This document shows, piece by piece, positions 9,738 through 22,770 of a DNA stretch of 64,000 nt. The position numbers and the translations under genes were made by a program. Origin of the DNA: Rhynochetos jubatus (lineage: Eukaryota > Chordata > Aves > Eurypygiformes > Rhynochetidae); the NCBI GenBank assembly GCA_027574665.1, contig CM050650.1, positions 54,109,304-54,173,303 on the forward strand. The letters run 5' to 3'. Positions within the stretch are counted from its first letter, which is position 1; each line of letters opens with the position of its first letter. The notes beneath the pieces are model-generated. The model had not been told where the DNA came from. It saw only the letters and a program-made list of their open reading frames with translations, and did not search any database.

Positions 9738-12700
9738 TATTGGTTTTGCTTTCGTTACAGCAATCGTTTCTATCTGCTAAACAACAAAAAGTTTTTGTAG
9801 ATGCCAAGAAGTTGTGCAAGTGCTTTGAAGTAGTCAAGCAATCCATGCGGTGCTCCTGAAACTGAGCTGCCGGTTTGTCCCATGGGTGCTCCTGCTGTTG
9901 GTCCCAAACAGACTTTCAGGCCAGCTGGGAATGTTTTACTTCATGCAGTGAATTGTGGTAGGAAATAAGTTTAGGCCAATTTGAAAGAAGTAGTAGCTTA
10001 CACGAACAGTCAGTAATCCTAATGTGATGATGGGGGCATAGGAAAGTGAATGCCAGCCCGATGTTTTCTGGTTGATGCAGGATTCAAGAAGCAGCTTCTT
10101 TGTCAGAATCTAATTGTGATAGATCCCAAGTGTGCATTCAGCGTGATGGATGGCAGTTGGTACGATGGATGGCGCTTGGTTTAACCTCTGGAAAACCAGT
10201 CCTTGTTTGCCAGGAGTTCCCACTTCAGTCCTGCACTGTTTCCCCTCACTGATTAGGGCTGGAAGGGATTTGTCTTTGGTGTTAGTCTGATGCCCTGCTT
10301 TTTTATTGTTGCCTTAGCGCTCTGCTGCTGCAGTGCCATAGAGGATCAGCAGAGTACAGCAGGTGCACAGAGTAAAGGGAGGGTAGCATGTGTAGTAATA
10401 CCATGGCCTTTTTAATCTCCCTGATCATCTTCTCAACTGTTGCTGTGCATGATGGCCTTCAAGTGCCTGCCTTGAACAGAATGCGTGGTGGATCGAGACA
10501 AGGTGGAATCAAAATTGAAGGAGTGGTCCTGCCCTTCAGTGAGCTTCCTTAGCATTGGTGGATTTTGCTGACACTTCTGGGTAAATGTATTTCCATCTGA
10601 AATGGTTTAATACCTAGTTGTCTTTATTAAGCAATAGCCATCTTGTATCTGAAATTCTTCATTTTATTCTAGCTTGAAACTGATGGAGCTGAGCAAAGTA
10701 TAAAAAATGTCACTCTGTCATGCTTGAGACTACTTTATTGGAAGTTGCATTGAAGTAGAACTCCAATAACTTTCACAGTACTTCTCAAAGCTTGGAGCTG
10801 GGGGGAGTAAAAACATGATAGTTCCTCCTTAAGAAAACCCACTGACAAAATTTTGCAGTTTGGTACGGCACCGGAGAACAAGGCAGCTTCTTGCCTCTCT
10901 TTCTCTGACCTTATGACAAAGTATATTCTCAATTACTGTGTCTTTGCTTTATAATTCAATAGGAAATTGGGTCAACACTTTAGACATTAACAGTTCATCT
11001 TTTTTGATATACCTGCACTTGTTAGGGTTTAAGGTGCAGTAGGAGATCAAGAAATCAGAGGTGGCCCTTTCTCCAGAAGGGATGAGGAAGTGTTGCTCAA
11101 AGTGTGTGGTAAGGTTAATGAGCAAATGTAAATAGAAACAGATTTATTTTGAGACCTTTCATGCTGCTAAGTTAGTAAAAATAATAGAGCCTTATATTTT
11201 CCCTTGTATTCACATTTTTCTTAGTGTGTGCAATGGGGATCAATATGAACTGATTGTGTTGCACACCAGAACTTCAGGAGTACAAGACAGGAGATGGCTT
11301 TACAGCTTAAACCAGGGAGAGTCAGTGCTTCACTATTTAACTGGTAGGACAGACAGAGGAATAAGTGTTTTAGTCTGCACTGGGGTATGAAACTAAATGC
11401 AATATAAGAAGGCTAAACTGAAGAAGATTGGAGAGCAAACCACCCCATCTGTTTGCCTTTCAGGATACATCTGAATCAAAAGCCACTGGTATCTTTAATA
11501 CTTAAGGTTAACAAAAATTACTGAAGCAGTAGGAAACTTGGGATAGGATCTGCTGGTTTTTAAATCTCAGGTTGCCATGTGTATGCCACGACTAAGGTGA
11601 TTAGAGACAGATCAGACTCCATCGTGTGTGGATGGATTTTGAGGAATTGCCAAGATAGCCTTCCCTATGCAATGATGACTGACTCTCTGCAGTTTTAGCT
11701 CCTGGGAAATGGATCATTTTGTTTTGATTGATGAAGTTGGATGGAAAACTTTGTACCAGTACTTGCAGGCACTGTGGGTGTCTGAATTTGCAGGTTCAGA
11801 CAAAAATACTGTAAGGCTGTGTGGTTTATACCATATTGCAAGGAAGACTTAGGCATGCAGTGAAAGTGAGAGAAAGTAATAGCAAGAGCCTGGGTTTTAA
11901 GAGTTTCCAAGGAGATCCACTGCCATTCAAGAAAGGGAAGAAGTACAGCTATACTGGTCTGAATATGGACAAGTATGTTGGTCATGTAAAAAGCTTCCTG
12001 GAGTAGCAGAATGCTACAATTCTGAATAGGAGAACACAACAACAATCTGTGGTTACCTTAAGCTTTCTTTAGTTAATTACGTAGTTCATGTACGAATCAG
12101 GATAATGAGCTCAAGCAGTGTATTGTGCTAGTGCAATAAAACTGATGCAGTATCAGAGTGGCTTTTTTTCAGGACTAGCTGGATGTCTCCCATGGGACTT
12201 CACTGGGCAGCGCCAATGTGTCCTGAGAGCTTTGTGGTTGTCTGGCCAGGCTACATCTCAGCTCTGGTGAGTGCAGCAGTCATCACATAGGGAAAAACAA
12301 CATCGCATTTAGTTTGTTTTAGGTACGGTCTGCCTTTCTTTGGCTGCTTGTTTGATTTTGCTGGAATAAGGAATATCTTTGTCATGGCTGTAGTCAGCAA
12401 TTCCAGCCTTCACGATGGTTCAGGTCTCCCTGTGTTATCTCATTCAATTAAAGGGAATGATGGAAAGCAGTTGAATTTTGTACTTTTCTACTGCTTGTCC
12501 TTGGAAAGAGCCTGTGATCCTAAATCCTTCTCCCTCACATCAGATAACACTTCTCAGGCTAAAAGCTTGAAAGGTTTCCCTATCCGTATTCATGATGCAG
12601 ACAAATTAACATTTAAAAGTTATTATGTGGAGTTACTCTTATTTGCAGAAATTGGTACTCAAGTAGATAGTTGTTCAAACACTAAAGATTGTTATGAGTG

Positions 12701-15109
12701 TTAAATACACTTACTGTGCTTTCTAACAACTTCTTTTGCATTCTTGCTTCCTTACATGCGGGGACAAGGATTTAAACAGCAGTGAATCTGCATCACAGTG
12801 ATGCTCCTGCCAAGCAGGTGAAGACTGCCTCTTCTTAAACAAGATTTGTTTTTTGAAAGTTGCCATTTCTTTGTAATTGTACTTGTTTTGAGTGGTATGT
12901 TTATGCCAGAGAATGGAGGGAATTTGAGTGTGATTACCTTTACTGTATTTTCTCTGGAAACATTACTGTTGGTGGTGCTCTGTGAAGCAGGCAGAAAGTG
13001 TTTCTGCTATTAGTCTTCTGGTTGTCTTTGTGATGTAAGTCTAAGCGGTTTGAAGTTGTACAAAAAGATGGGAGGCATATGTTGGGCTTTCTGTAGTTAT
13101 GGGATTAACTAAGAGAGTTACAGTAACAACAAAGACAAAACAAACTGCCAAGTGCTGGAATCCCCAGGCTGTGGGATTTCATGCATGTCCTTGAAGGTCT
13201 TGTTGTAGATTAAAATAATTTGCCTAAAACATAGAGATTGTGTAATAATGGAAGATATTACTTCAGTTAATGTTTACTGGGAGGAAGAAAAACTTTAATG
13301 CTTTACTTAGGGATTACCTATTTCAGTAATAATGCTGTCAAACTCTTGTGTTCAGGAGCTGGGTGGTACAGAGGAGAATGAATTGGCTGTTGCAGGACAG
13401 AGCTCACACAGATGCAGAAGGAGATATCAGGACACTGAACAGCGGAGAAGTGATACTTAGAGTTTTTGTAGATCCTCTTGGGAGGTGTAATACCTTCCTT
13501 CCCTTCCCTTCCCATACCTCCTGCCTATACTTTTTGTTTACGCAAGTAATTTTACTCAGTGACAGAGTTGCTTTGAGGGCTGTGGTGGTGGTGATCTCCT
13601 GGCCACTACTCTTCTAGAGGTCCAGGCTCTGGGGAAGCATGCAAGTGTTTTTAGCCTTTCAAAATGGTTAGGAATAATTATAAAACAGACACTTTCTGTT
13701 TGGAGGGTTGGAAAAGGAGATGATAACCTGAGGAACAGAGAAAGGAAAGGGAAGCCTTTACAGTTGTCCCATCCTATTTTGTGTAATATAAAAGACGCAA
13801 GAGAAGTGATCTGTTGAAGTCAAGAAAGAAATGGCCTTTTGAATGTTCTCATTTTGCTGCCTTCACCAAAAAAAAAAAAAAGTCTTAGGAAAAAGATTGC
13901 TAGATTTGCAAGTGAAGACAAGTTAAGCCTTTTGATATTCCCACCAGAGATCACAAGTCCCTTGACTTGGGGGTGCTGAGAGTTTTCTGCATACACTCCA
14001 GTCAGCTCTGGAGGCAGTGATTGCCCGTTGATGCGGGCTGGAAAATGCTGTGGTAAAGAAGGAGCTGGCTACAGGTGTTGCACTGGCTTCTTGTTACTGC
14101 ATTTGGGTGACTTGTAATAGGTATGTCTCTTTAGTTTCTTTAAAAAGGTACGTGTGTTTATAACTGTTAGAAACTGGGTCCTTGGGGTCATACCACAGGT
14201 GTAGATACTGTTTTGGTTTTAAGTTTTGCTTTCTCTGCTAGATGCTTCATGTATGCATACATTCTTGTTAGACTTCAGAAAAACGCTTATATTAAAAAAC
14301 AAAAATGCAAATGCATAAGTATTTCAATAATTTTCATTTGCAAATCTGAAAGCTCTTGTGTCTCATATCTTGTACCATCTTAACTTTGTATACTGTATCA
14401 CAGAGTTGCTCTGAAAATGGAAGGGGTGGAATCCATAGGGCTCTACTGAGTATTGATGTCAGGTAGAAGCCATGTGTTTGTGCATCAGTGACACTTCTGC
14501 TGTGTTCAGGCAGAAGTACTAGAACTGTTCTGCCTTTAGAGGTGAAGAAATGTTCCAGTTCTGCCACAGGATTGATGAAGCTGAGCATTATGGAAAGAGA
14601 TCTAAGGCTTGTTTTTATTAGATAATGGTTACAGCTAGGGAAAAAAAAAAAAACAACTTCTCTCTTAAAAAATGTTTGCCAGCCTAGCTGATTAATTTGT
14701 GAGAGCGGGGTTTCTTAATAGCTCTGCAAACATACTCAATGTTTTGCTCCTCGAGTATCTCAGAGATCCTGTTTGCTCTGCAGCTTGTTTGTGGTTCTGT
14801 TATTTAATCCACAGGGTCAGTAGGGTACTACACTTAATAGTATTTCCTGACTTTCTCTCATGGAGTCTCTGAGTGCCTTGGTAAGATTTATGCTGTCTAA
14901 CTCATCGTGAAGAATTGCCAGTGGTAAATAAGTACTTTCTCTCCCAGGTAGCCATTAATTCCTATTGTTTGCATGTTTGATAAGAGAAGGCTTCCTTTCT
15001 GCATGGGTCGCGTGTTACTTCCTGACAGCCTATAGCACAGGGCCAAGGTTTGATGTGGAATACACTGGTCAAAATGGCCAAAGCTTTTTTAGTTTCTAAG
15101 CAAGTGGAA
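9738..15109 (+). other. UST intron 1: no gene seen
   Basis: This is intronic sequence without a recognisable gene or clear mobile element. A 19-bp imperfect tandem pair, GATGGATGGCAGTTGGTAC/GATGGATGGCGCTTGGTTT, occurs at 10144-10181. A-runs lie at about 13868 and 14641. The open frame at 12348-12704 (118 codons) has no family motif, and I read it as chance. Confidence 0.55.
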
Positions 15110-15440
15110 ATGGGCCCTGAGCTGTTGGTCATAGGCACTGCCAGCAGCCTGTCCCCAGCTGTGGTTGCTGCAAGGCTGAGGCCATGCTCACAGCCACCCC
15201 TGGCCAGACCCAAGCCATGGTACAAGGCCAGGCCAGCGGTGCTGGGACACGACTAAGCGCGCAGAGATGTCCCTGCCAGCGTGACCCATGCTGGCGAGGG
15301 CAGGCGTTCACTGCCTGTGGCACCAGGGCAGCAGGAGTGCCTCACCGGACAGGGCCATCGAGTCGGCAGCCCTCCCTGGTGTGCACCGTCCTTGTAGTGT
15401 TTCGGCTGAGTACCGACCCGCCGCCGAGGCAGTATGCTCT
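15110..15440. promoter_or_regulatory. GC- and CpG-rich intronic block, possible regulatory element
   Basis: This stretch is clearly more GC-rich than its surroundings and keeps CpG dinucleotides in clusters (TAAGCGCGCAGAG near 15255; GACCCGCCGCCGAGGC near 15415). Bird introns usually lose CpG, so the block may be unmethylated in the germ line, as at an intronic enhancer or alternative promoter. Overlapping open frames here are a by-product of GC content. No TATA box or initiator can be argued. This is inference from composition only. Confidence 0.3.
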
Positions 15441-15632
15441 TTCTGTTTCCAGGTGTGCACCACCCACTGTGGGCTACAGAGGGGTCCACAGTTGCGTGCT
15501 TTCCTGTTGTCATCAGTGTGTATTTTGGCAAAAATCTAGGAATGAGTATGTTTAAGTGTTTTCTTGCTTTCCACCAGCTTTATGGCCAGGTCTAATGATG
15601 CTCATCATTTATTATGAGAGGAACTTGTCAGC

Positions 15633-15900
15633 ATGAGGGTGGTTCAGCAGATGCAGGAAAGAAATGCTATTTTGAAGGAAGAACTTCTAATGGAAATGGA
15701 ATGTGAAAAAGAACTACTGGAGAGCTCTGGAAAAAATGTTTTTCTGGTTTCTGGTACTAGCAGGGTTTCAAGATTTAGAGATCTGCCAGCAGATCAGTGA
15801 GAAATTGATGCTTGCAGAGTCATATGCTCTACATTTGGAGAGATTTAGAAGTGAAATTGCTAGTTCAGATTCACTTGGTCTGTATTTAAGAATAATCTGA
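15633..15900 (+). pseudogene. Possible decayed coding fragment (coiled-coil-like), unidentified
   Basis: One frame from 15633 reads MRVVQQMQERNAILKEELLM and stays open for 56 codons. It then stops at 15798, while an overlapping frame continues (LEICQQISEKLMLAESYALH) to 15897. Both read as Glu/Lys/Leu-rich helix, as a frameshifted processed pseudogene would. Purine-rich AT sequence also gives such peptides by chance. I do not recognise a parent gene, and there is no poly-A tail or target duplication. Confidence 0.2.
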
Positions 15901-17562
15901 AATATAAAATCTGATACTTAAAATACAAAGGGGGAACTGAAAGACGTTAAGAACCTTCTAAAAATTCTCTGGGCATCATCTTTGTTGTTAAAGTGTTGAA
16001 AGGGCAGATGGTAAGTGTTTGTATTTCTTGTTTTGAAAGTTAAACCCAAAGACAAGAAGTGCCTGTGCACTACTGTGTACGTCTGCCTAAACCATCACGA
16101 TAGCATAGGAAATTGCCACTTCTTACGGGGAAAAAAGAGGGGAAAAAATCTACGGAATGATCAAAAAAATTAAATACAACAGAGTTCTTTGGGGTTTAAG
16201 GCACTGTAGCCTTTTCAGCAATGTCCAGCCAAATATTTCCTCCATAAGTAAGGAAGACTTTTCAAAAATCATGAAGATGAATTCTGCAGAAATATATATA
16301 ATGGGGGGAGCACATCTCCAGTCCTTCTGTAAAGCAGTGTTTTCATACAAAGCACGATGCCCAAAGATGATTAAAGATTTCGTTAGAAGCCACACTGACT
16401 TCTGTTGCTGTAGACTTAATTTCTTGAATGTAGATGTGTTGTTTCACTTCAGAAATATTTAATGACAGTGACCAACGTGAGGTGGCTATTGAGAAAATAG
16501 CACTTTTAAATTATAGCTGTTGTTAACTTGCCACAGAGAGCTGTTGCTGCTGTGGCAGTCAGTCAGTACCTGCTGCCTTTTTCACTAAAACATTTGATGT
16601 TAAATATTGTCTCTAACCAAATGGAAATTAGTCCCAATCTGTAGGTCAGAGGCAGACTTTTTAAAGACTAGTTCTGAAAATCAGTAGTTGTAACTAGTTA
16701 ATAAACAGCATTGTCCTGTTCAACTTTTCTTGGCTGTTAGTGTTGCCAGTCTCAAATATAGTCATTTAAGGAATAAAACTTGTTTTGGTTGTTAAAACCT
16801 GAAAAATCCTCTTAATCTTGCAGAGAGAGGCCAGTATTTTATGTATTTAAATATCTGTTAATTTTGGCCTAAGCAGCAGTTGCTACATCACTAATACAGT
16901 GTTTGTGCCATCCAGACTGAGAATCCTTGCAAATACTTAAATACATAAAATCATTTAATTGTGCAGGTCAATATTCAAGTTTAACCTTGTGTTATATATA
17001 ATTTTCTCTTTCCTGTGTATCAACATGCCCTTCAGACTCATGCTGTAGTGAAAAAGGAATGATTTGCTCACGATACACGTGAGCAGAACAGCGAGATGAC
17101 ATTTATCTTTGTGCATAGTATAGTTTTGAACAGCCACACTTTAAACGGGGAAAGAAAAATTGGAGACATACTGGGGAAAAAAAAAATGCAAAAATTATTT
17201 GAGGGATGGAAAAAATACCTTGAGAAACTTGGTATTGGTTTAGCATAAAGACGACTGGGATATAACTTGATCACAGAGGTCAAGTACCTTTGCAGGGAGA
17301 AAATACCAAGGAAATGACAGTACATGAGAAAGTCATAACAGGAAGCAATAGCTGGAAGCTGCAGTCAGATAAATTTGAATTGGAAATAGCAACAATTATG
17401 CGATTATGTGGGGAACTGGGGACAAACATAAGATATGTGAAGAGAAAAATCTGTTGTGGAGAATCTGGCTGTAACAAAGTCAGTATCAGTAGCGTGTTCT
17501 TTGCCGAAAGTTGTATTATGAGAAACGTTTTGGCTTTCCTGTGCTGTTTGTGTAGGAGCGAT

Positions 17563-17583
17563 GGGGGGGGGGGGGGGGGGGGG
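17563..17583 (+). repeat. Poly-G homopolymer, 21 nt
   Basis: An uninterrupted run of 21 G follows GGAGCGAT and precedes ATCACATTTT. Such a run can form a G-quadruplex in DNA and in the UST pre-mRNA, because G lies on the transcribed gene's sense strand. Its exact length is prone to sequencing and assembly error. Confidence 0.9.
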
Positions 17584-20500
17584 ATCACATTTTTTAATTA
17601 AGGGAGGAGAAAAATATTTTGGGAGGTTATCAAAAATGTAGGACAAAAACATTTCTTGTGGCAAGGACTCAAAGATACGTCTTTTCTGAAAAAAAAAAAA
17701 ATGTTCTGCTGATTTCTTTGGCGAATGCTAGAGTTGTAATATTCAGCACTTAAAAAAAAAAAAGTTTTTACCATTTCATCGTGGCCCTTTAGTTTTGAAA
17801 CAAAACTGGCTGTAATATTCTTTGTCAGCATGGACTTGAACTGTTTTGAGCAGCATCAACTGCTGTGCTTCGACCTTTAAAAAATAGCAGCTCTCACATA
17901 AAGCAGGTGGGCTCAGCAAATACTCTCTGGGTGGGAGAGCTTGGCAGTAACTGAGAGATAAAATTTCCTAACCTGTTGTACGGGACCGTCATAAAAAAAA
18001 TAACCCCTTCTGGCCTTTGGGAAGGGAGGGAAGGGAGATGCTTTCTGATTTCAGGAAAGAATCTGAACTTTATGCGGCATTTTTGGCCGTGTTTGTTCAT
18101 TCTACGTTCTTTGCCCAAGGGTTAAACTCTGTGTTGTGAGCTGGATGCCTGTCCCTTTACAAAATACGGGCACTCCAAGGCTTAGGTATTATAAACAACT
18201 GTGGATAGTAGCTGACTCGTGACACAGCCTTGAACCAAGTAGCTTGTGTGGGAGCCAGAGAGAGGAGAGCTTTGGGGCTCTTAGCAGGCTTTGTCACCGG
18301 CAGACCTACACAGCTGTTGTGGAAAGGAGCTCCCTGTGAGCATTCTGAACTAGCTGTGGAAGTTCTCACTGAGCGGTTTTTTTCCAACAAGAATGGTTTC
18401 CTACCTGTTTTTTCTCCCACACGATCCCCCCTTTAAGATCATCATCCCTCTTGACTGCAAGGGAGAAAGAAAGGTTGCGGGCACAACGTGACCTGGGAGA
18501 TGCAGGGACAAGGGAGGGTGCTTCACTGAGCTGAACCTGACGGAGCCAGGCTGCGTTTGGCAGAGAGGAATCGGGCTGGGGAGGAGGCTGCAGGAGCCAG
18601 GGAGGCTGGCAGAGGTGCTGCAGAGCATGGCCAGCACGCGAGGGCTGCCTTTGGCCACACCGGCCAGCCAGGTCTTGCAGCTGACAGTGGGAGCGGAGTG
18701 GGACTGTCCCAGAAACACAGCCAAACAACCAGCGAAACAATCATAGCTGCTTCTGGGAAATTCTCGTACATGCCAGCAGAGCTCTGCTTGTGCTTTTCTT
18801 GGATCTCTGTCTTGAGCTTTTCGTAGAAAACAGCAAGAGGGTTAGCATCTAAAGAAGCAAAGCACGTGAATTCTTGTGGTTTAAGAGCAGTTGTCCAGTT
18901 TAATAATATATACCTCCCCAAAACACTGCATGTTTCCAAACAATTCTAAACCGGTGCCAAAGATCAACGTCAGTGTTAGTGCCTTGTTTCTGCGTTGGTC
19001 TTGCAATACTTTGCTCTCCATTTCAAGAGAGACCATCAGTCTTTTCTCCTAACATAGCTGAGCCTTTTATACTTCTTTTCTTCATGTTTTGAGTAAGAGA
19101 CTAAAAATGCGGAGTGATGATTCTTTCCTCCAATATTCTTTTGTAGAAAAGAGGGAGACCAGCCCTCTGTCATAACCAAATAACCCCAGCTGCTCTTCCT
19201 CAGTGTTGCAGTGAGTCCTAGGCTTTCATGTGTCAACCGTAACATGCATATGCCCAGCTTTACCGGAGTTACCTGTGAGCTGGTGATCTGCTCAGAGATA
19301 GACTAGAAGAGTGCTTCTGCTTGGGATCACTACTAGAATGTCACTAAACAAGCTAATTTTGTATGTAGAATGGCTTTAGAAAAACAAACATTCTTGTGAA
19401 CGTGCTGTTAAGTCAGGTATAGTAAGTAACAATTTGGAAAGATATGTTTTGCCATTTGAAACTCTGTGACCTGAAGCACAGAAATGATTTATCTGAATTT
19501 AGAGATGACAGTTGCTTCTCGCACTGACACCCCCAAAAAATGGTCTTACTGCCTCGTCCCAGCTTTACGTGGAAGCTAATGATGTTCTGTAGTGCTTGAT
19601 CATCTCAGTCGACTGTATGTGCTTTGCTTGCAGGGATCATGAACTAGTTTCTCAAATTTTTAATGTTTATTTTGAAACTGACATTTGCTACTTTGGAGAA
19701 AAAATAATGCCTTAAAATTAGGGTTGGGTTTACCACAGCTGATAGGTATTGTGATTTTGTGTTGTTTGAGTATTTTGTTGTGGAATTTGTGCTGTTTTTA
19801 CAACTTCGGAGGACTCGCAGGTCACAGGATGCACATCCCCACCCCTGTAACAACCCAACCTTTTATTCCCATAAAGCCGGAGATCTAGTAGGATGAGCAG
19901 TTTATTAATCCAAGGAAACTTGCCTTGTTAAAGCTGGAAGAAAGAGAGGCATAAATGTCTGCATTTAAATAATGGGATACTACAAACGAGGCTGGATTTA
20001 GTTACTTTTATTGGACAGAGTAGAAACAACAAAAGAAGCTAATGGGCTCAAGCTGTGCAAAGAAAGTATTCACGTGGACAGTGCTGGAAGGCTTCTTGCT
20101 CTCACCCTCTGCTTGCTGAGATCTGTACTCGTGTCTCAGCTATTGTTTTTGAACAAATATTTCTGGAAAAGAAGGTGGATCTGATGCAAAGAAATCTTCT
20201 GGTATATTCTTGTCAGACATTAGAAAAGAGAATGGTGATTTTTCTTTCTTTTTATAAGAATAGTCATGGCTCCTGTGCAAGGTACAACAGCCTGAGACAT
20301 CTCGTTATGTACAGCCTCTGGAAGAGAAAGGATCTCGTGATGCAAAATATTATAGCACATGTCAGCCAGCGTAGCACCCCTAAAGAGGCTGGGAGAAGAA
20401 TGTGTTGGGACCTGTTAACAAACTAATCGGCATCTGAAAAAGATAAAATATCCATTTCAGACAGTATTGAATGGCTTGACTGTGTCAGCAGCTGAAATCC

Positions 20501-20529
20501 ACCACACCACCCCCCCCCACCCCCCACCC
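20501..20529. repeat. C-rich tract (minus-strand G-quadruplex candidate)
   Basis: The tract reads ACCACACCACCC... with C runs of about 10, 6 and 3 separated by single A residues. The complementary strand therefore has enough G runs for a quadruplex. It looks like a degenerate (CCCA)-type simple repeat and has no gene association. Confidence 0.7.
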
Positions 20530-22339
20530 GAACTGCTTCTCTCTCCTTGGCAGAGCAGCCTGCCTCCATTTCAATAAATTTTAGCAAAACCATTCCATCT
20601 TCCTCCCATGTGCTGTGTCTAATCCTGCTATGGGTTTCTGTGGGTGTTTAGGATTTCATGGCTTTCAGTTCATGTTCTCGCAGACGTAACAGACTGCTCT
20701 GCTCCTCAGTCTCTTGTAACAGCAACACTGTCCCAGGCGTAACTGGGATCAGGATCCATCAGCACGATTTGGAGGGGGAAGTTGTCTAAGTTTGAGTGGT
20801 CATTCACACATCTTGAAGGAAGGCAAAGGAAGCCTCTTGTAGGTCACGTCCAGCCTGCAGGTTGCCTATGAGACATGCTTCTAATAAAAATTGGAAAGTT
20901 GACACCAGGGCTGTGCTCCCAGTGAAACCAAATTGTATTGAGTGGCCAGAAAAAGAATCTAATGGCTAATTCTGCGTTGTTGCATCGGAACTTTCTGTGG
21001 ATCGATCTCCGCGTATCAGGTGCAAAACAGTATCTGGAAATATTAGCAAAAAACAACTCTTAATTACATGCATTTTTCAAGTTCACTGATTTATTTGAGT
21101 AGCCTTTGTATTACTCGGAATAAAAAACAATCTATCTTCCAAAGAAAACTCATTAAAATAAGACAGTTGGGAACAAATTAGCACATCATCTGTATGCTCA
21201 GGACTTTGAGGATAAACAACTACTGAAATTCAGAATATATCAATTAGTAACGGCATGACTGTTGCATATCTCACTGCAGTATTTCAATGTGATCACATTC
21301 CATGTTTATTTTACACACAGCTCTTCCTAAGGAGCCGTTTACAATTTGGATTATGCTTTTACCATCCCGTGATCCTGACATTCAGCAAAAATGAGTTCAC
21401 ATAGTTAAATTTTTGGTACTTAAAATAACAAAACAAAACCACTAAAAAAAAAAAAAAATGCAACCCCCAAAACAAAACTGCTGTTAATTGAATTCAGATG
21501 TCTTGTCTGGAGAACATTCAATTAAACACAAAAATAGGATACTCTTTGGTTCAGCAAAAAGGTTTGGTGGGTTTTTTTTTTTTTAGTTTCTTGTTGTATA
21601 ATTGCTTCTTACATGGACTGAAAACCGTCTGGATAGCACAATATCATGCTTATTTCTGTATGTATTGTCTTGCTTTCCTTTTTTCTGCTCAGCAAAAGAA
21701 CAGGTTGTGTTTCCAGCTGTAATTTCCATGTCTAGCTTGAGAACCTGTTTCAGAATAAATGTTCACTGGTTTTACAAGTCTTTGTAGATTAAGCATTTCC
21801 CTTCTACAGTTTTATAAAGTTGTTCACGCGTTCTGCAGTCTAAGTTACAGAAAATAATGTCAGTTTTTAAAAATCGCATTAACCTTCTCTGTAATGTGGC
21901 TCGATGTCAGATATGATACCACATTGTAAAAATAATAGTTTGGCAGGGGAAAATAGGTGAGTGAAAGTGTGTTTAGTTGTAATAGTGCCATGTGAAGCTG
22001 TAGACAGCTGATAGTTCAAATATTGGTGATGTTTCCCTCACCGTTTCCATCAGAGGTAGTCACCCTTCTTAACAAGTTGTTCTGTTGTCAACCTGGGAAG
22101 CTCAACTGGAGCAGGAGATCTCCTGTGCCCACACAGGCAGTCTCTGGGCACTGTGGTATGCCGTCAGGACCACTGCCCAAGGACAGAAAATTGGGAGGCT
22201 GCCTATGTTGAAAGTGTCGGTGATAGATGACAAGGAGCATGAGTAGAGAAGCTGGAGAATAGATGTAGGACTCTGTGTAGCATCAGTGATGCAGGGAAGC
22301 AGGCTGCCCTTGGCTTCCTCAGGTGCTGGTGTAAGACTG

Positions 22340-22770
22340 TGTCATGGTTTAACTGCGGCTAGTGAAATACCATGAAGCCGCTCTCACAAAATCCCCCCTC
22401 CCCTCCTCCAGTGGAGGGGAGGAATTGGAAGAAAAAGAAATAAGGAAGCTCATAAAATTGAGACAAGAACTATTTACTAATTGAATCTAAATTAATATAT
22501 ACAGATACTACTAATAATAAATAATTAAAATAATAGAAAATAAAACATATGATACAATTTCTCACCACCCACTCACCAAATGAGGTGGAAAGTGTCAGGC
22601 TGGGAGAGGAGAGCCTCCCCTCCCACCAGTGGCACTGGTGTCCTGCTGGAGGCTGTCACCCGTTCTTGCTGCGTCAGCGGGTGCTCCAGTGGACAGCTTG
22701 GTTAGGTCGTATCTGCTGATGGTTGCAAAGTGACTATTCCCTGTCGTCTGGACACTGAAAGGAAGAGGTT
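22340..22770 (+). mobile_element. LTR-like fragment of an avian endogenous retrovirus
   Basis: The left end TGTCATGGTTTAACTGCGGC is the typical start of a group of avian LTRs. The following order, CCGCTCTCACAAAATCC, CCCTCCTCCAGTGGAGGGG, AGGAATTGGAAG and AAAATTGAGACAAGAACTATTTA, parallels the LTR at 201 (GCTGCTCACTCAC, GGTGGGATGGGG, AGAATTGGACG, GGGTTGAGATAAAGACAGTTTAA). It is therefore a related but different family. An AT-rich middle (about 22480-22560) precedes a GC-richer right part. I could not find a convincing right terminus or target duplication, so the end is approximate and may be truncated. No retroviral coding sequence adjoins. Confidence 0.65.

Larger units (their letters stand above)
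15901..22339 (+). other. UST intron 1: no gene seen; simple-sequence tracts
   Basis: This is intronic DNA with no supported gene. It contains the poly-G tract at 17563-17583, short A runs near 17689 and 17751, a C-rich tract at 20501-20529, and a moderately GC-rich stretch at about 18480-18720 where overlapping open frames on both strands reflect composition rather than coding. Confidence 0.55.

Noticed and set aside
12348-12704. 118-codon open frame on the + strand
   Set aside because: No recognisable family motif, no flanking splice signals that would make an exon, and composition like the surrounding intron.
17280-17664. Frames with a proline or glycine run
   Set aside because: The runs are translations of the poly-G homopolymer.
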